A stretch of DNA of 64,000 nucleotides from JACWAE01 sp963847595 (GTDB lineage: Bacteria; Chloroflexota; Dehalococcoidia; SZUA-161), in contig CAWKAJ010000003.1 in assembly GCA_963847595.1 (NCBI GenBank), forward strand, positions 332,528 through 396,527, in the 5' to 3' direction. A program made the position numbers and the translations under genes. The notes below the pieces were generated by a model. It searched no databases. It had not been told where the DNA came from and was given only the letters and a program-made list of their open reading frames with translations. Each line of letters starts with the position of its first letter. Position 1 is the first letter of the stretch. Of the stretch, positions 24,994 to 33,836 are shown one piece after another.

Positions 24994-26799
24994 ATGAGAA
25001 AAGTAGTGCTGTTCCTTACTCCGCTGATGATGTTGACTCTAATTCTTAGTTCTATGGGTTGCAGCCAGCAGAGCACGAATACATCTGTGTCGACTCCGTC
25101 TCCGAATCCTACACAAACCATAGTTAGTCCAGCTGGCTGGGAATGGCAAAACCCTTTGCCTCAAGGTAATACCCTTAATGGTGTCTGGGGCAGTTCCTCC
25201 TCCGATGTCTTCGCTGTTGGTGAAGGGGGAACTATTCTACACTACAACGGCAGTGCCTGGAGCGCCATGAGCAGCGGCACCACGAACGGGCTTAGCCGTG
25301 TCTGGGGCAGCTCGCCCTCAGACGTCTTCGCCGTGGGGGATGGCGGCACCATTCTGCACTACAATGGCAGTGCCTGGAGCGCCCTGAGCAGCGGCACGAC
25401 CGATGACCTTCGGGGTGTCTGGGACAGCTCGCCCTCTGATGTCTTCGCAGTGGGATATCATGGCGAGATTCTGCACTACAATGGCAGCGCCTGGAGCGCC
25501 CTGAGCAGCGGCACGACCGATGACCTTCGGGATGTCTGGGGCAACTCCCCCTACGATGTCTTCGCCGTAAGACTGAATGGCAGCATCCTACACTACGACG
25601 GCAGCGCCTGGAGCGCCATGAGCAGCGGCACCTTTGCTCGGTTTAATGGTGTCTGGGGCAGTTCCTCCTCCGATGTCTTCGCTGTGAGTGAAGGGGGTAC
25701 TATCCTGCACTACAACGGCAGCGCCTGGAGTGCCATGAGCAGCGTACCCGTAAACGACCTTCGGGATGTCTGGGGCAGTTCCTCCTCCAACGTCTTCGCA
25801 GTGGGAGGGGGTGCTATCCTGCGCTACAACGGCATCTTCTGGAGCGCCATGAGCAGCGGCACCGTAAACTACCTTTTTGGTGTCTGGGGCAGTTCCTCCT
25901 CCGATGTCTTCGCTGTTGGTGAAGGGGGAACTATCCTACACTACGACGGCAGCGCCTGGAGCGCCATGAGCAGCGGCACGACCGATATCCTTAGCGATAG
26001 CCTTATGAGTGTCTGGGGCAGTTCCTCCTCCGATGTCTTCGCAGTGGGTGGAGGGGATAAAGGGGGAACTATCTTGCACTACGACGGCAGCGCCTGGAGC
26101 GCCATGAGCAGCGGCACAACCGATATCCTTACTGGTGTCTGGGGCAGTTCTCCTTCCAATGTCTTCGCCGTAGGTTTCAGCACAGAGACTGGGGGGGGCA
26201 CCATCCTGCACTACAATGGCAACGCCTGGAGCGCCATGAGCAGCGGCACCACGATCGGGCTTAGTGGTGTCTGGGGCAGTTCCTCCTCCGATGTCTTCGC
26301 TGTTGGTGAAGGGGGAACTATCCTACACTACGACGGCAGCGCCTGGAGCGCCATGAGCAGCGGCACCACCGATAGCCTTGATAGTGTCTGGGGCAGCTCC
26401 CCCTCCAACGTCTTCGCGGTGGGTGAAGGGGGTTGGGGAACTATCCTGCACTATAACGGCAAAGACTGGAGCGCCATGAGCGGCACCAAACACTGGCTTA
26501 GCGGTGTCTGGGGCAGTTCCTCCTCCGATATCTTTGCCGTGGGGGTAGATACTATCCTGCACTACGACGGAAGCTCCTGGAGTGTCATGGATAGCGGCAC
26601 CACAAATATCCTTTATGGTGTCTGGGGCAGCTCCCCCTCCGACGTCTTCGCCGTGGGGGTAGGTACTATACTGCACTACGACGGCAAAGACTGGACCGCC
26701 ATGGGCAGCGGCACCGTAAACCACCTCTATTGTCTCTGGGGTAGCTCCGCCTCCGATGTATTCGCCGTAGGAGAATATGGCACCATCCTGTACTATTGA
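24994..26799 (+). CDS. Lipoprotein with 14 tandem propeller-like repeats
   Basis: 601 residues from the ATG at 24994; a longer frame starts with TTG but lacks the signal. Residues 1-22 are a signal peptide, with lipobox LSSMGC and lipid-modified Cys23, so it is an exported lipoprotein. A Ser/Thr/Pro linker (26-46) follows. From residue 64 to the end are 13 full repeats and one partial repeat of 38-44 residues with core VWGSSSSDVFAVGEGGTILH and NGSAWSAMSSGTT. The pattern resembles WD/YVTN-like beta-propeller blades. DNA is nearly identical between several units, so copy number has changed recently. Probable cell-surface adhesion or binding protein. It is followed by an MFS gene but separately. 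Confidence 0.8.
   Translation: MRKVVLFLTPLMMLTLILSSMGCSQQSTNTSVSTPSPNPTQTIVSPAGWEWQNPLPQGNTLNGVWGSSSSDVFAVGEGGTILHYNGSAWSAMSSGTTNGLSRVWGSSPSDVFAVGDGGTILHYNGSAWSALSSGTTDDLRGVWDSSPSDVFAVGYHGEILHYNGSAWSALSSGTTDDLRDVWGNSPYDVFAVRLNGSILHYDGSAWSAMSSGTFARFNGVWGSSSSDVFAVSEGGTILHYNGSAWSAMSSVPVNDLRDVWGSSSSNVFAVGGGAILRYNGIFWSAMSSGTVNYLFGVWGSSSSDVFAVGEGGTILHYDGSAWSAMSSGTTDILSDSLMSVWGSSSSDVFAVGGGDKGGTILHYDGSAWSAMSSGTTDILTGVWGSSPSNVFAVGFSTETGGGTILHYNGNAWSAMSSGTTIGLSGVWGSSSSDVFAVGEGGTILHYDGSAWSAMSSGTTDSLDSVWGSSPSNVFAVGEGGWGTILHYNGKDWSAMSGTKHWLSGVWGSSSSDIFAVGVDTILHYDGSSWSVMDSGTTNILYGVWGSSPSDVFAVGVGTILHYDGKDWTAMGSGTVNHLYCLWGSSASDVFAVGEYGTILYY
25183..26796 (+). repeat. In-frame tandem repeat array of the lipoprotein
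   Basis: Fourteen units of about 114-132 bases, each starting at GTCTGGGGCAG and containing GATGTCTTCGC. Several units (for example 25183, 25876 and 26266) are near identical. Unit length varies by small in-frame insertions before the GGxTILHY core. Confidence 0.85.
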
Positions 26800-27002
26800 G
26801 GGAAAGCACGGGCTACAATAATCTTTGCTGGCACCACCCTTGCCACCTCCCTGTAGTGCTTCACGCTGTCCTGAATCATACCGCACCATATTCCTATGCC
26901 GTCGCCGTCCTAAGCCCTTCCCCGCCTACTTACCGTAATGTCAGGGATTTTGAACCTGAGAGCTATTGGTTTATTGCATCCACTCTGATATAGTAGTTAA
27001 TA

Positions 27003-28487
27003 ATGTCAGACAATACCAGCCCCGCAGCAAAACGAGGCATTGAAGCTAAATGGCTTATATTAGCGGCAGTGATGCTGGGCGCCTTTATGGGGCCTGTCGA
27101 TGCCAGCATTGTTAACACTGTCCTCCCAAATATCACCAGCTACTTCAAAACAGACATCTCGATAGCTCAATGGGTACCTACTGTCTACCTGGTGACCATA
27201 AGTTGCCTTATCCTGCTCTATGGCCGCCTGGGAGACATGGTCGGATACAAAAGGATATTCCTCACCGGCCTGGCCGCCTTCGTAGTCGCCTCAATTCTCT
27301 GCGGTTCTTCGCAGAGCATCTGGATGCTCATTGTATTCAGAGGCCTCCAGGGTCTCGCGGCGGGGTTGCTGATGGCTGTAGGCTACGCCATCATTACTGC
27401 AGCTTTCCCGCCCTTCGAGCGCGGCAGGGCTATGGGCATTTATGCCGTTAGCATCGCAGCGGGCCTGGGCCTCGGCCCAACTTTCGGCGGCCTGATCGCG
27501 CAATACCTGAGCTGGCACTACGTCTTCTTCATAAACGTACCCATCGGAATCGCCGCTCTAATCTGGGGCTCGCGTGTCATACCAAAAAGCACGGCAAAGC
27601 CCGGACAGAGCCTGGACGTGGTCGGGGCTTTAACAGCCCTTATCTTTTTGAGCAGCCTACTGCTCTACGCCAACCAGGGAGAAACGTGGGGATGGGCCTC
27701 GCCCAGGTCCCTTGCCCTTGTGGGAACTGCGGTGGTGTTCGGCGCATTGTTCGTCTGGATAGAGCGGACCTCTGCGCAGCCTATGCTTAACCTGACGCTT
27801 TTCAGCAATCGGCGGTTCCGATTCGCCAGTATCAGCACGCTGCTGAGCTTTGTGGCCTTATACGCAATTGTGTTCCTGACGCCGTTCTATCTGACATTTG
27901 TGCTGCATTTCGACATACTCAAGGTGGGACTGGCACTGATTGCTTCACCCTTGGCGACTATGTTTGTAGCGCCTGCGAGCGGGACAATGTCAGATCGCTT
28001 AGGCACTAGGGTGTTCGCGGTCCTGGGAATGTGTATCACTGCCGCGGGCCTTTACCTCATGAGCGGCCTGAATGCGTCCGACGATGTGTGGGATGTTGTA
28101 TGGCGCCTGGTTATCATCGGCGTGGGGCTGGGGATGTTTCAAAGCCCCAACAACAGCGAAATCATGGGAAGCGTGCCGCCATGGCACCTGGGGATCGCCT
28201 CCGGGATAATAGCCGCTATGCGCAATGTGGGAATGGTCCTGGGAATAGCTATCGCCGGAGCCGTGCTGTACAATTTGGCTCCTTTTGCAGCCACTGCGCA
28301 GCCGGGTTCCTTCAGCCCCACCGAGATGCAGGAATTCCTGCGAGGCCTGCACTGGGCCTTCGTAGCCGGGGCAGCCATAGCCGCCGCTGCTGCTTTGACC
28401 TCTCTTCTTGCCGCTAATCGAAATAACCAGCAGGCTAAAGCGGAAGGGCCACCGCCTTCGAGTCTGGGAGTACCGCCGACCAGGTGA
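27003..28487 (+). CDS. MFS transporter, DHA2 (EmrB/QacA) drug:H+ antiporter family
   Basis: 494 residues with about 14 hydrophobic segments. The motif A-type GRLGDMVGYKRIF loop is near 75, and the N-terminal DASIVNTVLPNI (motif D1) is near 34, both typical of the 14-TM drug exporters. The C-terminal tail is cytoplasmic and Pro/Ser rich. It exports drugs or metabolites using the proton gradient. No regulator is adjacent. ATG at 27003 has no visible ribosome site. Confidence 0.9.
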   Translation: MSDNTSPAAKRGIEAKWLILAAVMLGAFMGPVDASIVNTVLPNITSYFKTDISIAQWVPTVYLVTISCLILLYGRLGDMVGYKRIFLTGLAAFVVASILCGSSQSIWMLIVFRGLQGLAAGLLMAVGYAIITAAFPPFERGRAMGIYAVSIAAGLGLGPTFGGLIAQYLSWHYVFFINVPIGIAALIWGSRVIPKSTAKPGQSLDVVGALTALIFLSSLLLYANQGETWGWASPRSLALVGTAVVFGALFVWIERTSAQPMLNLTLFSNRRFRFASISTLLSFVALYAIVFLTPFYLTFVLHFDILKVGLALIASPLATMFVAPASGTMSDRLGTRVFAVLGMCITAAGLYLMSGLNASDDVWDVVWRLVIIGVGLGMFQSPNNSEIMGSVPPWHLGIASGIIAAMRNVGMVLGIAIAGAVLYNLAPFAATAQPGSFSPTEMQEFLRGLHWAFVAGAAIAAAAALTSLLAANRNNQQAKAEGPPPSSLGVPPTR

Positions 28488-28621
28488 AGAGAACGATACA
28501 TGCGTATTTGACGATACGTGGGCGTCTTGATTTTTGTGGGCAATTCATTTAAAAGATTCTCAAGCGGGAGAGGTGAGGCAGGCGCAAAGATAGGGCGACC
28601 TCTTCTGCCTGAAGTGAGGAC

Positions 28622-29635
28622 ATGCCGAAAATCTTAATTGTCGGTGCCGGTATCGCTGGCGGCTACCTATGGCGGCTGCTGGTGAAGAGGGGTATGAGCG
28701 CCGGGGACATGGAAGTCGTGGATCCGGGTTCACGAACGCGCTGTGGTATCCCTTCTTGCGGGTTTGCTACAACCAGGCAATTCTTCGCTCTCTGCCGGGA
28801 AGTCGGGCTTGAGCCCGAAAAGTATATCCTGGCTAGTCTGGATATAGGGTATGCGAATAGCACGAAATTCAGTGTCAAAGGCTATATGTTCTCCATCGAC
28901 AAACCAGCCTTTATTAAAGCCCTGCGGGAAGGAGCTGTTGTGAATTCAAGGCCAAGCAGTATGGCTGTGGAGAGGATAATAGATGCTACGGGCACTGCGA
29001 GAGCCTATATAGGGAAATATGAGCACGATGCACTTCATCCATGTATCCAGAGGAAAGTGGAATTCCCTGAGCAGCCTGTGCTGGCAGAATATGCTCACAA
29101 TGTAGGCTATGCCTGGGTAATCCCGCTGGAGGGTAGCAATGCCCACGTCGGGATAGGGTCGAACACGTACGATGCTGAAGCTATGAAAAAAGTTGTCGAT
29201 GGTCTGGCGCAGGGGACTAAAACAATATGTGCCTGTCAGGGACTTATCAGGGGAACCGGCCCTATTCTGCCACTGGTGCGGGGTAATGTATGGGCAGTTG
29301 GGGAGGCTGGGGGAATAGTCGACCCTCTCAGCGGTGCGGGGATAATCCCCGCCATGGTCTCGGCGAAGCTTCTGGTCGAGCACTGGGATGACCCCAAAGG
29401 ATACGAAGCTGCCATTATGAAGAAGTATGGATGGTTCAGGAAATCGGCCAAGCTGGTTGAGGAGTGGCAGGAAAGGGATAGTCTGAACATCAGGAAGTTG
29501 CTGGGCTTGTGGAGAGAGTACGCTGACCTCGCTGGCCTTGACTACAGGGTTCTCAGTCTGGCGCGTATCAACCTGGTACGCAACATGCTAGGCATATCGC
29601 TCCGGGTCCCCAGAGTACGCCGTCATCGGGAATGA
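28622..29635 (+). CDS. FAD-dependent oxidoreductase, geranylgeranyl-reductase-like
   Basis: 337 residues. The N-terminal Rossmann site is GAGIAGGYLWRLL, with Asp-containing VVDPGS at the end of strand two. The second FAD motif is GNVWAVGEAGGIVDPLSGAGI near 222-242, typical of the geranylgeranyl-reductase/FixC group. It probably reduces isoprenoid double bonds or acts as a related flavoprotein; the FAD-contacting RCGIPSCG segment lies near 40. Gene has GTGAGGAC as ribosome site. Confidence 0.85.
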   Translation: MPKILIVGAGIAGGYLWRLLVKRGMSAGDMEVVDPGSRTRCGIPSCGFATTRQFFALCREVGLEPEKYILASLDIGYANSTKFSVKGYMFSIDKPAFIKALREGAVVNSRPSSMAVERIIDATGTARAYIGKYEHDALHPCIQRKVEFPEQPVLAEYAHNVGYAWVIPLEGSNAHVGIGSNTYDAEAMKKVVDGLAQGTKTICACQGLIRGTGPILPLVRGNVWAVGEAGGIVDPLSGAGIIPAMVSAKLLVEHWDDPKGYEAAIMKKYGWFRKSAKLVEEWQERDSLNIRKLLGLWREYADLAGLDYRVLSLARINLVRNMLGISLRVPRVRRHRE

Positions 29636-29748
29636 AGCAGGAGAGTTAGGATTTTGGTTTTTTCAACCTGCGTTGAGTTGTGGTTTGGTGGTATTGCTAT
29701 TATTCTTGAGACCTGATAGAATCGGGAGCGACTTGAATATTGAATAGC

Positions 29749-29827
29749 CCCCGCTCGCTTCAGGGTAGGAAGGAAAGAGGACCCACCCAGCGAGCGGGGT
29801 TGGCTGGGGCAATCCCCAGCATTTTTT
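29749..29827 (+). terminator. Two-hairpin terminator after the FAD oxidoreductase
   Basis: First hairpin: CCCCGCTCGCT (29749-29759) with AGCGAGCGGGG (29789-29799), an 11-bp perfect stem with a 29-base, purine-rich loop. Second hairpin: GCTGGGG (29803-29809) with CCCCAGC (29814-29820) followed by ATTTTTT, a normal intrinsic terminator. The first hairpin is unusually long for a terminator and could be part of a small RNA. The rest of the 29636-30030 gap shows nothing else. Confidence 0.7.
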
Positions 29828-30030
29828 ATATCACTTTTTAACCTACATTACATAATCCTAGTTCCGACAGTCTGCGCAGGTGCGTAGGCTGTCTGCAATC
29901 CCCGGAGGTGTCGAACGAAGTCGCATCTTTATCCACCTTCCCCCGCAATCCAGACTTGACAGCCTGAGAGCGGGCGTTTTAACATAGCCACACTGTTGAT
30001 ATTGAGAGATTACGAGCTCCGCTACGGACA

Positions 30031-31560
30031 ATGGGCATGAAAACATTGCTGATAAATCCCCCCTATCCTTTCTCGGAAAACCCGGTCATGCCCATGGGGC
30101 TGCTCTATGTCGGCGCGGTACTGGAACGCAGCGGGCACGAGGTACAGGTGCTCGACCTCCTGGTATCCCGGTATTCCAGGGAGAAGATAAAGAATAAAAT
30201 CGAGGAGTACCAGCCGGATATAATCGGCACAACCTCGGTCACACTGAACTACCCCGTTGCCTCCGATATCCTCAAGTATTGCAAGGCTGTGAACAAGGAC
30301 ATTATCACAATCATCGGGGGCCCTCATGTCACCTTCACTCCTGTGGAAACGCTCACCGAGGCTCCCTGGATAGACATCGTGGTCAGGGGAGAGGGCGAGC
30401 AGACCATACTGGATATTGTGAGCGGCAGGAAGCTCTCAGAGATAGACGGGATCGCATATAGAGATAAAAAAGATGGCATAAAACTTACCGGAGAGCGCCG
30501 TTTGATGGAAAACCTGGATGAACTCCCCATGCCGGCCAGGCATCTCTTCCCTCTGTCTCGATACCATGCCCTCGATACCTCGTGCACCGTAATCACGAGC
30601 AGGGGCTGTCCTTTTAGCTGCATCTTCTGCGTCGGCTCCAAGATGGGCGGCAGGAGGATGAGGTATCGCAACCCGAAGCTCGTCCTTGATGAGATAGAGC
30701 AGGGCCTGGCTCTGGGGTTCAAGGAAGTGGACATTGAGGATGACCTGCTCACGGTCAACCATAAGCATCTCTTCGCCATTTGCGATGGGATGATGGAACG
30801 AGGCCTGAAATTCAACTGGAGAGCATTCTCCAGAGTAGACACTGTGAATATGGAAGTGCTCAGGAAGATGAAACAGGCGGGATGCACCGGCCTCCTGTAC
30901 GGGGTGGAGAGCGGAAACCAGGAAATCCTGGACAGGATTAAGAAGAAGATCACCCTGGACAAGGTGAAAGAAGCTGCAAAGATGGCTAATGCCGTGGGAA
31001 TCGATGTCCAGGCTGCTTTCATCCTGGGGCTGCCTGGTGAGACCAAGGAGACCCTGACTCAGACTCTGGACTTCGCTCAGGGGCTCAATGTTTTCTATGG
31101 AGTACATGTCTTGTCGCCTTTCCCGGGCACTGAAGTGCGGGAGAAGGCGGAGGAATACGGAATCGAGATATTGACCAGCGATTGGTCGAAATACGACTGC
31201 AACAGGCCGGTAACCAGGACTAAGGATGTCAGCCCGGAGGAGATAACCGCCTTTCTGCACAGATACTACAGGGGGCTGAGGCTGACGCCGGAGGACCTGG
31301 TGGGCATTAAATCGAATCACTCACAGGAGAGGGAGAAAAGGCGCAGTCCGCTGGTATGGGCTATTCTTCACGGTGATGTAATCGAAAGCCTGGGAACGAT
31401 GAGGCGGGAAGGCGATCCGGTAGAAGGCCTGATACGCAAGCTTGCGGAGATAGTGCCCTATCCACTGCAGCAGATTAGGGAGAGCGTTACAAAGTGGGTC
31501 AAGGATAGTCTTCTGAGGTATGAAGTCAGGGATGGACGTCTGGTGTGGAGCTGGCACTGA
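30031..31560 (+). CDS. B12-binding radical SAM protein
   Basis: 509 residues. A cobalamin-binding domain takes up about 1-130 (GLLYVGAVLERSGHEVQVLD and the IIGTTSVTLNYP, GGPHVTF segments). The radical SAM motif CPFSCIFC lies near 194-201, after RGC. The rest is the TIM barrel and a variable C-terminal part from 390. Such enzymes methylate or otherwise modify cofactors, lipids or secondary metabolites. The transglutaminase-like gene follows after 34 bases, suggesting a linked role. Confidence 0.9.
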   Translation: MGMKTLLINPPYPFSENPVMPMGLLYVGAVLERSGHEVQVLDLLVSRYSREKIKNKIEEYQPDIIGTTSVTLNYPVASDILKYCKAVNKDIITIIGGPHVTFTPVETLTEAPWIDIVVRGEGEQTILDIVSGRKLSEIDGIAYRDKKDGIKLTGERRLMENLDELPMPARHLFPLSRYHALDTSCTVITSRGCPFSCIFCVGSKMGGRRMRYRNPKLVLDEIEQGLALGFKEVDIEDDLLTVNHKHLFAICDGMMERGLKFNWRAFSRVDTVNMEVLRKMKQAGCTGLLYGVESGNQEILDRIKKKITLDKVKEAAKMANAVGIDVQAAFILGLPGETKETLTQTLDFAQGLNVFYGVHVLSPFPGTEVREKAEEYGIEILTSDWSKYDCNRPVTRTKDVSPEEITAFLHRYYRGLRLTPEDLVGIKSNHSQEREKRRSPLVWAILHGDVIESLGTMRREGDPVEGLIRKLAEIVPYPLQQIRESVTKWVKDSLLRYEVRDGRLVWSWH

Positions 31561-31594
31561 TATCGTTGAAAATGTTATCTGAGGAGAGTTTTTG

Positions 31595-32272
31595 ATGCCG
31601 TCGTCAGACAAGTATTTGAAGTGCACGGAGATTATTGATTGCGACAACAGGTCGGTGAAGCGGAAAGCCCGGTCTTTGACCAAGGGCTTGAAGACAGATA
31701 AAGAGAAGGCGATAGCTCTTTACTATTTCGTCAGGGATGAGATCAAGCACAACGCCTATGCCCCGCTCTACGACTTCAACCGCTATAAGGCGAGCGTGAC
31801 CCTCGAGGAGAAGAACGGGTTCTGCCAGCAAAAAGCAATCCTTCTCGCCGCAATGGCGCGAGCTGTGGGCATACCTGCGCGGCTGGGCTTCGTAGATGTC
31901 TACGACCACCAACTGTCTGAGAATTTCAAGAAGATGATTGGGGGAGTGAACAAGTTCCCCTTCCACGGCTTCGCCGAATTGTATATCAACGGGAAGTGGC
32001 TGCATGTCAGCCCCGCTTATGACAAGGGAATCTGCCAGCGCAAAGGGTTCGTCCCGGTGGAATTTGACGGCGAGCACGATGCCAAAGACTCGCCGTACAC
32101 TAAAGGCGGTAAGCCTCACATCGAGCATGTCGAGTACCACGGTCCCTACGATGATTTCCCCTGGGAGGAAGTTCGAGATTATTACAGGAAGTGGCTGGCA
32201 GGGATGGGCTTTGACTACGATGAGATGGCGAAGATGGGGGACCAGGTCCGGCAACAGAAGCTAAAGGGGTGA
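31595..32272 (+). CDS. Transglutaminase-like domain protein
   Basis: 225 residues from the ATG at 31595 (TTG at 31592 is less likely), after GAGGAGAG. The Cys-His-Asp catalytic set fits: Cys in NGFCQQKAILLAAMARAVGI near 77, His in FHGFAELYINGKWLHV near 120, Asp in SPAYD near 138. It is cytosolic. The C-terminus contains a Pro/Tyr-rich segment followed by a basic tail. The family includes proteases and peptide modifiers; the function here is unknown. Confidence 0.85.
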   Translation: MPSSDKYLKCTEIIDCDNRSVKRKARSLTKGLKTDKEKAIALYYFVRDEIKHNAYAPLYDFNRYKASVTLEEKNGFCQQKAILLAAMARAVGIPARLGFVDVYDHQLSENFKKMIGGVNKFPFHGFAELYINGKWLHVSPAYDKGICQRKGFVPVEFDGEHDAKDSPYTKGGKPHIEHVEYHGPYDDFPWEEVRDYYRKWLAGMGFDYDEMAKMGDQVRQQKLKG

Positions 32273-32281
32273 GGGTAGGTT

Positions 32282-32512
32282 TTACGCTGCGAGCCTGGCC
32301 TGGCAGTTACGCTTATTCTCACACTTCCGACACAAAGTAGCGTCAAACTCGCCTTTGGAGATGCATTCCCAGCAGGGCATGGCTTCCTCGCCGCACATAG
32401 GGCAGCACATTTCGTTGAGGTTGCCTTTGCCTGTGTCCATAAACATATAGCCGCAGAAAGGGCAGTACCAGAATTTCGGCCTCATCTCTAAAATTTTTCT
32501 TGTTTGGCTCAT
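32282..32512 (-). CDS. Small zinc-ribbon protein
   Basis: 76 residues. Three Cys pairs occur: CPFCG, CCPMCG and CWEC, then CRKCENKRNC near the C-terminus, giving two to three zinc knuckles. Ribosome site AAGGAAGC. It is antisense to and convergent with the transglutaminase gene. Possibly a nucleic-acid or protein-binding zinc protein. Confidence 0.75.
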   Translation of the reverse strand: MSQTRKILEMRPKFWYCPFCGYMFMDTGKGNLNEMCCPMCGEEAMPCWECISKGEFDATLCRKCENKRNCQARLAA

Positions 32513-32633
32513 AGCTATCAGCTTCCTTGGTTACTTATACAATTATACACTGGATTAGCGTTCCTTGGTTGACCATGATATTTCTGATGTTTATACTAGC
32601 ACATAGCCTTTAAACCTCTATGCGAAGATAGCC

Positions 32634-33734
32634 ATGCCCAAAGTGAATGACGAATTCTATATGAAGCTGGCTCTAGCCCTAGCGCGTAGGGGGCTGGGCA
32701 AGACCAGCCCCAACCCTATGGTGGGCGCGCTGATTGTCAAGGGTGGCAAGATAGCCGGTCGGGGCTATCATGAGCGCTTCGGCGGGCCACATGCTGAAAT
32801 CAATGCCATCCAGGATGCCAGAGGCGATATAAACGGGGCAACGCTCTACGTTACGCTGGAGCCCTGCTGCCACAAGAAGAAAAAGACGCCTCCCTGCCTG
32901 GATACCCTGCTCAAATACAAATGGAAAAGGGTCGTTATCGGGACTTTAGACCCTAACCCGAAGGTGAACGGCAGGAGCGTCGGAATCCTGAAACAAAAGG
33001 GGATTGAGACAAGGGTCGGCGTGCTCACGGAGGAGTGCCAGAGGCTCAATGAAGCTTACTTCAAATATATTCAAACCGGGATACCCTTCGTCACACTGAA
33101 GTTCGCCCAGACATTAGACGGCAGGATTGCCACTTGGACGGGGGATTCCAAGTGGATAAGCTCCGAGCCGTCCCTGAAGTGGGCACACAGGCTGCGCAGC
33201 CTCCACGACGCGGTCCTGGTGGGGGTGGGGACGGTTATTGAAGATGACCCCCAATTGACGGTGCGCCTGGTGAGGGGGAGGAATCCCCTGCGTGTGGTCG
33301 TGGACAGCAGGTTAAGGATACCTCTGAGCTCCAAGATTTTGAAAGACCTGGAGAATGCCCCCACCATCATTGCTGCTATCTCGCAGGCTGATATTGAGAA
33401 GGCCTTCGCTTTAAGCATCATGGGCATCGAGGTTTTGACAATAGGGGAAGATAGCGAAGGCATGGTAGACCTTAAAGAACTGCTCCAGAAGCTAGGGAAG
33501 AAGAATATTTCCTCCGTTTTAGTTGAGGGCGGAGCGACGACTATCACCTCTTTCATCCGGCAGGGGCTGGCAGATAAAATCGTGGCTATTATAGCGCCGA
33601 AGATTATGGGGGAAGGGGTTGAGGCGGTGGGAGAGCTGGGAATACTGAAAGTAGGCCGCGCCTTGAAGCTGTCATTCGACAAGGTTTACCGCAAAGGGGA
33701 AGACGTAGTTGTAGAGGCAAGCATCAGTAAGTAA
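32634..33734 (+). CDS. ribD: Bifunctional riboflavin deaminase/reductase
   Basis: 366 residues. The N-terminal deaminase has the zinc ligands HAE (PHAEINAI near 50) and PCCH...C (EPCCHKKKKTPPC near 78-90). The C-terminal reductase has the typical KFAQTLDGRIAT and VEGGATTITSF blocks. It converts the riboflavin pathway pyrimidine intermediate in two steps. No other rib gene and no FMN riboswitch are seen upstream, so the pathway is dispersed in this genome. Both domains are complete. Confidence 0.95.
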   Translation: MPKVNDEFYMKLALALARRGLGKTSPNPMVGALIVKGGKIAGRGYHERFGGPHAEINAIQDARGDINGATLYVTLEPCCHKKKKTPPCLDTLLKYKWKRVVIGTLDPNPKVNGRSVGILKQKGIETRVGVLTEECQRLNEAYFKYIQTGIPFVTLKFAQTLDGRIATWTGDSKWISSEPSLKWAHRLRSLHDAVLVGVGTVIEDDPQLTVRLVRGRNPLRVVVDSRLRIPLSSKILKDLENAPTIIAAISQADIEKAFALSIMGIEVLTIGEDSEGMVDLKELLQKLGKKNISSVLVEGGATTITSFIRQGLADKIVAIIAPKIMGEGVEAVGELGILKVGRALKLSFDKVYRKGEDVVVEASISK

Positions 33735-33780
33735 AAATTTCGGTAGCGTCGAAAGGTTATTAATAGCCGATTGCCATATA

Positions 33781-33813
33781 GCTGAGATTCTTCGCTTCGC
33801 TCAGAATGACATT
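33781..33813. repeat. Short palindromic repeat (second type)
   Basis: CTGAGATTCTTCGCTTCGCT followed by CAGAATGACA: CTGAG pairs with CTCAG. A near-identical copy is at 37326, at the end of the recombinase gene. Confidence 0.6.
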
Positions 33814-33836
33814 TAATACGTGAGTCGAGGTGGAAT

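Noticed and set aside
25183..26796. Regular repeats considered as a CRISPR array
   Set aside because: Units are in-frame coding, have no unique spacers, and translate to a continuous lipoprotein.
26323..26889. Antisense frame across the propeller repeats
   Set aside because: Repetitive mirror of the lipoprotein with no start signal; the sense protein has a clean lipobox.
32520..32633. FMN riboswitch before ribD
   Set aside because: The conserved FMN element bases are not found and the gap is only about 120 bases.
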